Below, piece after piece: positions 6,603-13,360 of a DNA stretch of 19,845 nt. The stretch lies in the NCBI GenBank assembly GCA_040775095.1, contig JAXGTD010000079.1, positions 1 to 19,845 on the forward strand. The letters run 5' to 3'. The stretch's first letter is position 1. Each line of letters opens with the position of its first letter. Position numbers and translations under genes: made by a program. Source of the DNA: JAXGTD01 sp040775095 (GTDB lineage: Bacteria; Pseudomonadota; Gammaproteobacteria; Chromatiales; Chromatiaceae). The notes under the pieces were generated by a model. The model was not told where the DNA came from, searched no databases, and saw only the letters and a list, made by a program, of their open reading frames with translations.

Positions 6603-7181
6603 TCAATCCCCGGACTTGTTCCGATCCGCGTCAGTCGCCGCATCGGGGGCCCGTGTCCCCGCATCCGGCGAACGCGCTGCCGTGGCCTTGGCGGGTTCGG
6701 CGGTCTGGGTATCGTCGGCTGCCCGCATCCGGCGCAATTCCTCGGCGTTGCGATCGAGCTCGGAGCGGAGGCGCTCCATCCGTCGCTCCAGGCGCTCCAG
6801 CTTCAACGCCGGGTCCTCGTCGGCCTCCTGTGAAATGACATCGCGCATCCGGCGCGCGAACATCACCCGCCCCCCGGCCTTGCCCTCACCCGGCCCGTCG
6901 CCGCGGCGCCCGGCAAAGGGTCGCTGTCGATCCTCAGCCCCCTGATCACCTTGGGATTTCCGCCGTTGCGCGAGGGCCTCGCGCAAACGCGGAAAGCGCT
7001 CCAGCGGACGCGCGCCATCGCGACCTGCCCGATTGCCGGCCCCGGCCTGCCGTTCGGCGAATGCCTGGCCGATTCGCTGGTCGTCGTCCGAGGGCCGCTC
7101 GGAGTCCGCGCCTCCGCTCCCGCGCCGCTCGCGCATCTCACGTAACCGCCGCCGCCTCGACTCGCCATCGTCTTTGGCCAT
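6603..7181 (-). CDS. Highly charged hypothetical protein with a coiled coil
   Basis: An unrecognised soluble protein of 192 residues, very rich in Arg, Asp, Glu and Gly. The first 100 residues look disordered, with Arg/Asp/Gly clusters and no hydrophobic core. Residues about 124-156 (ALKLERLERRMERLRSELDR onward) give clear heptads and probably a short dimeric coiled coil. The C-terminus is Ala/Asp/Thr-rich. AGAGG on the minus strand, 8 nt before the ATG at 7181, supports the start. It follows the TPR gene by 60 nt in the same direction. The composition resembles small linker or adaptor proteins; a partner of the TPR protein is a reasonable guess. It could be a spurious frame, but the ribosome site and coiled coil argue for a real gene. 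Confidence 0.6.
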   Translation of the reverse strand: MAKDDGESRRRRLREMRERRGSGGADSERPSDDDQRIGQAFAERQAGAGNRAGRDGARPLERFPRLREALAQRRKSQGDQGAEDRQRPFAGRRGDGPGEGKAGGRVMFARRMRDVISQEADEDPALKLERLERRMERLRSELDRNAEELRRMRAADDTQTAEPAKATAARSPDAGTRAPDAATDADRNKSGD

Positions 7182-7241
7182 CGCTCATTGCCTCTGGATG
7201 ATACTACCAAACCTGCACATGCCGCTCTCGCGACCCTCCCA

Positions 7242-8459
7242 TCAACCGTCTCGTAAGCTGAGACGGATGGCACCGCGCCCCCCTTGTCCCTTGCGTGCGC
7301 CCTTGGCCGCCTTGCGCTTGGCCAAACGCTCCGCGCGACGCTCGGCCAGCCGCCCCTTGATACGATCGAAGAACGCGAGATAGGCCTTCGCCTTTTCTTC
7401 GTGACCGTCGGACGAGGATCGGATCTCCGCGACCTCTGGAAACTCGGCCACCAGCTCCTCATCGTGAATCAACGCGGCCTCGAATTCGGCGCTCGCCTGC
7501 TCGAACTGGCCCATCTCCACGTAGAGCTCCGCGATCATGCGATGCACGCCCGCGGACTTCGGGCGTTTGCGCACGAGCGCCTGGAGTGGGCGCAGGGCCT
7601 CGCTGAAGCGCCCTTGCTTGGCCCGGGCACGGGCCAACTGCATGCGCGCGATCGTGAGGCCAGGCTGCAGGCGACTCGCCTCATCGAAGCTCTTCTCCGC
7701 CTGATCGAAGCGTTCCATCGCCATCGATGCGAGCCCGCGGAAGACGTGGCCGAACGCATTGTCGGGGCGCAGCTCGATCGCCTTATCAAAACGCCCCATC
7801 GCCGCCTCATAGCGCTCTTGCTTCAGCAGGCTGCGGCCGAGCAGGAAATGGGTTGCCCAGCTATTCGGGTCGGCCTCCACCGCGCCCTGCAGCTCCCCCA
7901 CCGCGGCGCCGTCGTCCCCCTGCTGTTGCAGCACCCGTGCGAGCAGCAGCCTCGCGGGGATGAGCTGTGGATTCAACTTCAGGCTCGCGCGTAACCGATT
8001 GGCCGCCTCCGCCAGGTCGTCTTTCTCCGCATAGACCTTGCCCACGCGGTATTGCGCCACCGCGAGATTCGGGTCGAGCTCGAGCGCCGCTTCCAAATGA
8101 CGAAGCGCGCGTTCCGGGTCCCCCAGATCCATATACACAGTCCCTGCCATAACATGCGCGGGCGTGAGCTTATTGTTCAGATCCAGGGCCTTGCGGAAGT
8201 GTGCTAAGGCATCCTCCCGGCGGCCTTGTTTGAAGTAGACGCGACCGATTCCGAAATACGTCACGGCGACATCCGGCTTCAGCGTAAGCGCCTTGTCGAA
8301 TTCGCGCAGGGCCTCGTCGAATCGTTGCGCCTCGAGATGCTGGCTGCCCAGCTGTAGATGCCGCCGAACGTCGCCACCACCCCCCTGGGCCCCACCAGGC
8401 GTCACGTCCACATCGAGCTCGTCGCCCAAAAACTCGTCGTCAACATCAATCATCGCCAT
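7242..8459 (-). CDS. TPR-repeat scaffold protein with basic tail
   Basis: A 405-residue cytoplasmic protein made almost wholly of tetratricopeptide repeats. After an acidic N-terminus (residues 1-30, Asp/Gly-rich), about nine 34-residue TPR units run from about 32 to 337, with typical spacing such as A-x-x-x-F-x-x-A-L-x-L-x-P (for example EALREFDKALTLKPD). The last about 80 residues form a charged, Lys/Arg-rich tail. TPR arrays bind peptides or assemble complexes; no enzymatic motif is present. The frame is open to 8672, but ATG 8459 is preferred because GGAG lies 8 nt before it and the longer version would overlap the membrane-fusion gene with non-TPR, low-quality sequence. It is 115 nt downstream of that gene, separated by a very strong hairpin (8500-8532). 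Confidence 0.88.
   Translation of the reverse strand: MAMIDVDDEFLGDELDVDVTPGGAQGGGGDVRRHLQLGSQHLEAQRFDEALREFDKALTLKPDVAVTYFGIGRVYFKQGRREDALAHFRKALDLNNKLTPAHVMAGTVYMDLGDPERALRHLEAALELDPNLAVAQYRVGKVYAEKDDLAEAANRLRASLKLNPQLIPARLLLARVLQQQGDDGAAVGELQGAVEADPNSWATHFLLGRSLLKQERYEAAMGRFDKAIELRPDNAFGHVFRGLASMAMERFDQAEKSFDEASRLQPGLTIARMQLARARAKQGRFSEALRPLQALVRKRPKSAGVHRMIAELYVEMGQFEQASAEFEAALIHDEELVAEFPEVAEIRSSSDGHEEKAKAYLAFFDRIKGRLAERRAERLAKRKAAKGARKGQGGRGAIRLSLRDG
7246..7266 (-). terminator. 7-bp hairpin overlapping the TPR stop region
   Basis: CCGTCTC (7246-7252) and GAGACGG (7260-7266) pair perfectly with a 7-nt loop, inside the last codons of the TPR gene. Read on the minus strand it is followed by TTGATGGGAGGG, so no proper U-tract. 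It may mark an mRNA processing or weak termination point before the 192-aa gene. Confidence 0.3.
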
Positions 8460-8467
8460 ATCAGGCA

Positions 8468-8471
8468 CTCC
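8468..8471 (-). promoter_or_regulatory. Ribosome binding site that fixes the TPR gene start
   Basis: The minus strand reads GGAG, then eight bases, then ATG (8459-8457). No comparable site precedes the longer in-frame start at 8672. Confidence 0.6.
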
Positions 8472-8499
8472 AATCACGGAAACATGTTGTCTGTACAGG

Positions 8500-8532
8500 G
8501 AGCGCGTTCGACCCGTCGGGTAGGACGCGCTC
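8500..8532. promoter_or_regulatory. Long nested hairpin between membrane-fusion gene and TPR gene
   Basis: GAGCGCGT (8500-8507) pairs with ACGCGCTC (8525-8532), and inside it ACCCG (8511-8515) pairs with CGGGT (8517-8521). Two of the three intervening positions also pair (T-G and C-G). The result is a nearly continuous stem of about 14 bp in a 115-nt gap. No T-run follows on the minus strand, so it looks like an mRNA stabiliser or partial terminator that would set different levels of the two gene products. Confidence 0.5.
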
Positions 8533-8574
8533 GACGGCAGGAATCGACCAGGCAGACTCGAGCCAGGCCCATTC

Positions 8575-11025
8575 CTAGGGTATCCACGACCAGACCTCAA
8601 CCGAGAAGAACCGAACCAAACGGTGAGTGAAAGCGAGTGCAACCGATTCCATCTTGCCGAGGATCTTGCCATAGCCGGTCATTCCGACCTTAAGGCGCCC
8701 ATCGTCATTCGATATTCGCACATGCACCCGCGTGATACGGCCAATGGTCTCCTGCTCGACAAGGGGTTCGATATCGACGACCTTCCCGAGAAAGATGCGA
8801 TCGGGATAGGCCCACAATTTAAGCCGGGCGCGGTCACCAATGGCGACGAGGGGTAAATCCGATTCGGGCACTTCAACCTCTGCGCGAAGCACCGTATCAT
8901 CTATAATCGCGGTATACAAATCGCCATCGTCCAGGTACTTTCCGGCAAGATTATCGAGATCAAGAGTCTCCAGTCGACCCGCCATGGGCGAGACCAGGTG
9001 GGTGCGACGCAGACGTTCCTCTTGGCGCCCGAGCTCCGCCTGCAGACGCTTGAGCTCCGCCCGCGCCGCCTCGATCTCCTGTGGATGCGGCCCCTGTCGT
9101 ACCAGATCGAGGCTCGCCTTGAGCTCCAGGGTCTCCTGCACGGCCACGTCCCGTCGTTGCATTGCCGCATCATAGGCAGTGGCAGACACGTTGCCATCCT
9201 TACTAAGCGCCTCCACGCGCTTGGCCTCATTTTCGGCGAACCGCTCCTTCACGCGCGCCGCCTCGTATTTCTTCTCGGCAAGCACAACCTCCTCCTTCCG
9301 AGGGGTCGTCAGCAGCCGCTGCAGCTCCGCATCGCGCCGCTCGATCTGGGCACGCAGGCTGTCGACCTCGCCACTCTCACGATAAGAGCTCATCGCCGCC
9401 AATACGGTCCCGGCCTCCACCCATTGACCGCCGTTGACCTCAACCTTTTCGACGATTCCAGGCGATTCGGAATAGATCTCCCGCCGATCCCATGCCTCCA
9501 ACGTGAAGGGGCCGCCGGTTTCATACTCGTAGGGAATCAGAAAAGTCGAACCCAAGAGCAAGAGCAGGACAAGCCAACCCCAGGGCATCCGTCGGGCGGG
9601 CCGATCAGAACCTTGACGGCCCGTCGAGCTTGCGCTCTGGTCCCGACGCCGTCGTTCACCACCGGCATTTGCGCTTGCCGCCCGGGGACCGGCCGCACCG
9701 GAGGGGACACGGGCGTCGGGCCCATTCATTGCCGCCCTTGTCTTGCGACCGCTGACGCGACGAAATACCTGACCGAGCATCAACACCAACAGGAGCAGGA
9801 AGAGCAATACACCCGTACCCTGGAAGCGGGTCTCGAGCCAGATCGCGACGAAATAGCCAATCAGGCTCAGCAGCACCAGGATATAGGCAATCGTCGCAAG
9901 GCCATAAAGGCGCAAAATGCCAAGGCCGGCCGGATCGAGCTGAACCCGCCGGCGCCTTGGCAGAAGGCGGCCGAAAAGGGAGACGAACGCCTTGCCCCTG
10001 AGATTGGATTGCTGCAACAGCCCGCTCATCAGGGCATAGCCATCGCCAACGCCGAACGGGTTCCCGCTGATGGTCAGTGAAAGCGCGGCAACGCTCGCAA
10101 GCATGTACCCGATCATCGGCAGCTGCGTACCGCCGTCACGAGTGACGTACCAAAGCAGGACCCCGAGGGAGAACAACACGATCTTGGCCAGCATCGGGCT
10201 GGCCAGGGTCCAGAGCATCGGACGTCGTTCCATGTTATCCCAGCCCCCCAGCTCCACATGGAAGCGCGGAACGATGCCCAGCGCGAAGTGGATGCCGAAG
10301 CTGCGTACATAGCCGCCCGAGGCCGAGCAGAAGACACCGGCGGCGACCTTGCTCATCAGGTTGACGGTGACCAGGCTGAACAACAGGTGCTCGAGAAGGT
10401 TCCACGGCTTGCGCAATCGCTCGAAGTCGGCCTCCACCATCGGCCAGTGGTAGAAGACGACCGCCAACGCCACCAACAACAGGATCGGGGTCAGGTAGAG
10501 CAGAAAGCGTATCGGGCGAAGTACCCTCGCCAGCCAGGGGATCCAGCGCGGTTCCCGCCAGATGGGCTTGTAATGTAAGGGCCGTGCCAGCACGCCGGCA
10601 CGATCCGGCTGCCAGCGGGCCTTGGCCTCGGCGAAGCCCGTGGGGCCAACCCCGCCGTCTGGACCGGGTTCCGAGGGCAGGCTGTCGCCGTCATCCTGGG
10701 CCAGCTCGTCCATCTCATCCGAAGGGCCGTCTCGACCCTCCGCGGGCGCATCGATGAGCAGCTTCCACAGCCGCAGACGGCCAATGAAGGCGTCGATCTG
10801 CGCGCGGGCGATGGATTCACCAAAGCGCTCGCGAAACCCGGCCCCGACAAGGTCGGGCGATTCACCGGCACCGATCCGTTCGATCAGGAAGTACTCTTCC
10901 TCCCCGAACTCGAAGTCGTCACCGGAGATCGGATCCTGAACGATGTAGACCGGCACATCGCCGAGCTCATCGCGGGTGATGATCAGGTCGGGTCTAAGCC
11001 GCGTCGTGCGACGTCCTGCATTCAT
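8575..11025 (-). CDS. PqqD-like / inactive M50-like / HlyD-like membrane fusion protein
   Basis: 816 residues in three parts. Residues about 10-92 resemble a PqqD domain (peptide-binding winged helix; FGEEEYFLIERI typical). Residues about 165-425 hold several membrane helices and align by eye with the M50 core of PqqD-M50-HlyD proteins: CSASGG at 233-238 and NPFGVGDGYALM at 322-333 fit the family's C-K-H-F-G-G and NPLLR-x-DGYYLL motifs. The expected HExxH is S225-K-V-A-A229, so zinc binding seems lost. After a charged linker and a last membrane helix (481-498) comes a HlyD-like adaptor: half-lipoyl segments (about 518-545 and 675-707) flank a coiled-coil hairpin (about 553-672), then a beta-barrel (about 708-790). 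It spans the inner membrane with the adaptor in the periplasm. No ABC or RND pump lies in the window. An intergenic region of 422 nt upstream suggests its own promoter. Confidence 0.88.
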   Translation of the reverse strand: MNAGRRTTRLRPDLIITRDELGDVPVYIVQDPISGDDFEFGEEEYFLIERIGAGESPDLVGAGFRERFGESIARAQIDAFIGRLRLWKLLIDAPAEGRDGPSDEMDELAQDDGDSLPSEPGPDGGVGPTGFAEAKARWQPDRAGVLARPLHYKPIWREPRWIPWLARVLRPIRFLLYLTPILLLVALAVVFYHWPMVEADFERLRKPWNLLEHLLFSLVTVNLMSKVAAGVFCSASGGYVRSFGIHFALGIVPRFHVELGGWDNMERRPMLWTLASPMLAKIVLFSLGVLLWYVTRDGGTQLPMIGYMLASVAALSLTISGNPFGVGDGYALMSGLLQQSNLRGKAFVSLFGRLLPRRRRVQLDPAGLGILRLYGLATIAYILVLLSLIGYFVAIWLETRFQGTGVLLFLLLLVLMLGQVFRRVSGRKTRAAMNGPDARVPSGAAGPRAASANAGGERRRRDQSASSTGRQGSDRPARRMPWGWLVLLLLLGSTFLIPYEYETGGPFTLEAWDRREIYSESPGIVEKVEVNGGQWVEAGTVLAAMSSYRESGEVDSLRAQIERRDAELQRLLTTPRKEEVVLAEKKYEAARVKERFAENEAKRVEALSKDGNVSATAYDAAMQRRDVAVQETLELKASLDLVRQGPHPQEIEAARAELKRLQAELGRQEERLRRTHLVSPMAGRLETLDLDNLAGKYLDDGDLYTAIIDDTVLRAEVEVPESDLPLVAIGDRARLKLWAYPDRIFLGKVVDIEPLVEQETIGRITRVHVRISNDDGRLKVGMTGYGKILGKMESVALAFTHRLVRFFSVEVWSWIP

Positions 11026-11447
11026 GTTCGGAAATCCCAGTCGATTGGGGGCGTGATCAGGCTGGCAGAAGGTCTCACCGGTCTAGGTGCGGGGCACGTG
11101 CGCGACGCAGACGCCGGTTCAAGGCGTTTTCTGTCCGCGCCACGGAAGGCCCGGCATGCTCGGGCGCTGAAAACGCCTGAACATCGGGTACTTGGCGAAT
11201 CGCGCCTCGCCAGGTGCGAGCCGACCAAATGCCAAGAACGCATTTGATCAGCGTCTCCCAAGGAAACGCTGACGGGATCAGTATTGCCCCCGCAACAGGG
11301 ATGCACCGCCATCGTCACTCGCGATAGGCGACGAACAATGTTGAAAATCGGAGATTGCACGTTCCGATTTTCACACGCCGGGCCCGCCGACAAGGCTTGG
11401 TCCGGCGCTTCCCTGGGCCGGGGCCCCGACGACGGGTGGAAAGGCAG
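11026..11447. repeat. 422-nt intergenic region rich in inverted repeats
   Basis: No gene is seen between the phosphatase-superfamily gene and the membrane-fusion gene (both minus). The stretch holds: GTTCAAGGCGTTTTC (11117-11131) opposite GAAAACGCCTGAAC (11169-11182), pairing with one bulge; TGGCGA with TCGCCA near 11193-11212; CAAATGC (11226-11232) with GCATTTG (11240-11246); TCAGCGTCTCC (11248-11258) with GGAAACGCTGA (11262-11272), one mismatch; TGAAAATCGGA with its mate (11342-11373); and the palindrome CGGGGCCCCG (11419-11428), 20 nt past the phosphatase-superfamily stop. It probably contains the end of the synthase transcript and the promoter of the membrane-fusion gene. Several words are shared with the hairpin run at 1877-2059. 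Confidence 0.55.
11342..11373. repeat. Perfect 11-bp inverted repeat
   Basis: TGAAAATCGGA (11342-11352) and TCCGATTTTCA (11363-11373) are exact reverse complements around a 10-nt spacer. AT-rich outer arms inside GC-rich DNA and a 21-bp centre-to-centre spacing (about two helical turns) suit a dimeric regulator site. It could equally be a terminator stem, because each arm's outer end is T/A-rich. It lies about 320 nt upstream of the membrane-fusion start. Confidence 0.5.
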
Positions 11448-13055
11448 TCACTCGAGATATCCCAGCATCTGCAATTGCTCCATCAACTTCTCCTTCTCTT
11501 CTTCGCTCATGTCCTCGCCCGAGCTGGCCCCGCGCCCGATCGCCCGCGTCGGCGGACCTCGGCGGATCGGATGATCGGCGAGCCAGCTCTCGGCGAATGC
11601 GCCTTCAGGGACCTGTCCCTCGAGATCCTCCGGAACGGGCAACCCGAGGCTGTAGAGCAGGGTTGCCCCGACATCGGCAATGTTGCGAAGGCCGAGGGTT
11701 TGGCCCCGCGCCACGCCACGCCCACCGGCGAGGAAGATGCCATCCGGGTGATGCGTGCCAGCAGGCTCGCTACGTGGCTCGACGACAGGATCGAGGTTCT
11801 TGATGGAAACGAATCCGCGGTCGCGCAGCACCATCAGCAGGTCCGGGGCATCCTCCATCGCCTCGCCGGGGAATACGTCTTCCCGCTTGTGGATCTCGAT
11901 GATGATACGCTCACCGGAAACCGGGTCGACCAACGCCTCGAGATCGCCGATGAGGCGATCGCGAAAGGCCTCGTACTCGTCCGGGGCGATGCCCGTCTCG
12001 CCCGGGGCACGGGCAACCCGGATGGTGATCCCGTTCGAGGACGGCGTACGGCAATACGCGAGCGTCTTTTCCCAATCGAGGTTGGCAAACATGGTCGCGT
12101 CCCGACGTTGCTCCGCCTCGCTCTCGCCGACCTCCCGCCACTCCAGATAACCCTTCTGTTTGAGGTAGCTGTTGATCCGAACCACCTCGGTGGTCGCGGT
12201 AAAGCCATGATCCGAGGCCATGAAGACCTGCGCCTCGGGACCCACCAGCGTGACCAGATCCTTGATGTAGCCGTCGAGCTTACGAAAGTATTCGAAACAC
12301 AGCGCGCGCATCCGCTGTTCATAGGGTGTGGGATGCTCGCTCTGCAACGCGGGGTCCACAAAGCGCCACGCCTGATGCTGCAGCTTGTCGACACCATCGA
12401 ACATCACGGCCATGAGGTCGGGCTGTTTTGACTCCAGCAAATAACGGGCGATCCGGAACCACTGCATCTCGCGGGGCAAGTGATAACCGACCCAGTTTTC
12501 CCGGTCCTGATCCGACAGCTCCTCGAGCGACTGGGCCTCTCGATCGAAGTCCCAGGCCAGCTCCTTGGGGTCGAAGTCGGCGACATCTTTCTTGATCTGG
12601 TCGTAGAAGTCGGCGGGATGCGTATTGCGACGCAGATGCTTCCAGGGTATGAATCCGGGAACCATGTAGCCATTCACGTCCTTTGGCGGGGGGGCCGTGA
12701 AGGGGAAATTCAATGCGGCGATCGTCTTGCCCTGACGGCTGGCCAGAGACCAGATCGTCTCGGTCCGTATGTCCCGCGCATCGTAGAGGGTGAAAAAGAC
12801 GTCCCCCCCCTTTTCCTCGGCACGGATAAAGTCGAACACGCCATGATGGCCCGGGGTACGCCCGGTCATCAACGACACCCAGGCCGGTGGTGTCAGTGGA
12901 TTCGGCGTTGAACGCAGTTTTGCGCGAACCCCGTTGCGCAGAAAGTCCGCGAGAAAAGGCATCACGATTCCGACGCCAGGCAGCTCGCGCGTGAGCTCGT
13001 CGAGCACGGTGAAGGTCGCACCGTCCATTCCAATAAAGAGCGTACGAGTGGTCAT
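11448..13055 (-). CDS. Alkaline-phosphatase-superfamily phosphodiesterase/phosphatase
   Basis: A 535-residue soluble enzyme of the alkaline-phosphatase / type I phosphodiesterase-nucleotide pyrophosphatase superfamily. All expected metal and catalytic residues are visible: D11 in FIGMDGAT; nucleophile T55 in LTPPAWVSLMTG; D223 and H227 in VDKLQHQAW; D282 and H283 in ASDHGF; H435/H436 in GTHHPDG. GRTPGHHGVFDF after the nucleophile marks the nucleotide-pyrophosphatase-like branch. There is no signal peptide, so it acts in the cytoplasm, unusual for classic alkaline phosphatases but common in this branch. It starts 8 nt after the ACP gene and is therefore part of the synthase operon. It may hydrolyse a phosphodiester or phosphate of a lipid or nucleotide intermediate, or 3'-phosphoadenosine 5'-phosphate left by the sulfotransferases. 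The residue assignments are solid; the substrate is a guess. Confidence 0.87.
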   Translation of the reverse strand: MTTRTLFIGMDGATFTVLDELTRELPGVGIVMPFLADFLRNGVRAKLRSTPNPLTPPAWVSLMTGRTPGHHGVFDFIRAEEKGGDVFFTLYDARDIRTETIWSLASRQGKTIAALNFPFTAPPPKDVNGYMVPGFIPWKHLRRNTHPADFYDQIKKDVADFDPKELAWDFDREAQSLEELSDQDRENWVGYHLPREMQWFRIARYLLESKQPDLMAVMFDGVDKLQHQAWRFVDPALQSEHPTPYEQRMRALCFEYFRKLDGYIKDLVTLVGPEAQVFMASDHGFTATTEVVRINSYLKQKGYLEWREVGESEAEQRRDATMFANLDWEKTLAYCRTPSSNGITIRVARAPGETGIAPDEYEAFRDRLIGDLEALVDPVSGERIIIEIHKREDVFPGEAMEDAPDLLMVLRDRGFVSIKNLDPVVEPRSEPAGTHHPDGIFLAGGRGVARGQTLGLRNIADVGATLLYSLGLPVPEDLEGQVPEGAFAESWLADHPIRRGPPTRAIGRGASSGEDMSEEEKEKLMEQLQMLGYLE

Positions 13056-13063
13056 TGCGATAC

Positions 13064-13360
13064 CTACTTGGAAGCGGTGTTGAGCTTGCGCTCGAGAAAG
13101 GCGGCGACCTGTGCGATCGAAAGGTCGTCCACATACTTGCCATCGACCATCAGCAGTTCATTGAAGCCAAGCTTGGGACGGCTGAAATGATCCTCGATGG
13201 CCACCGTCAAATGAATGATATCAATGGATGAGAAGCCGAGATCGGCCACCAGCGTGGTTTGCGGTCCCACGGCATCTTCCACTTCGACACCCCAGTCCTG
13301 AATCATGTCCTCGATGATCCCGACGACGGCGTCTTGAATTTGGCTCTTGCTAATTGACAT
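13064..13360 (-). CDS. Discrete acyl carrier protein
   Basis: A 98-residue ACP. Residues 39-48, ADLGFSSIDI, hold the phosphopantetheine attachment serine (S45) in the DLG-F-S-S-I-D form. Acidic helix I (IIEDMIQDWGVEVED) and the C-terminal SIAQVAAFLERKL are typical. The open frame reaches 13408, but ATG 13360 gives the normal ACP length. That start overlaps the end of the KS-AT-DH gene by 11 nt, so the two are translationally coupled. Since that large protein has no internal ACP, this is the natural carrier in trans, charged by the AT and by an external phosphopantetheinyl transferase. Confidence 0.93.
   Translation of the reverse strand: MSISKSQIQDAVVGIIEDMIQDWGVEVEDAVGPQTTLVADLGFSSIDIIHLTVAIEDHFSRPKLGFNELLMVDGKYVDDLSIAQVAAFLERKLNTASK

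Noticed and set aside
5566..6606. 346-residue minus-strand frame overlapping sulfotransferase copy 3
   Set aside because: It is an alternative frame on the same strand as a gene with intact PAPS motifs; its own translation has no recognisable motif.
8460..8672. 71-residue N-terminal extension of the TPR protein
   Set aside because: It would overlap the end of the membrane-fusion gene and encode the strong hairpin; a good ribosome site precedes the shorter start.
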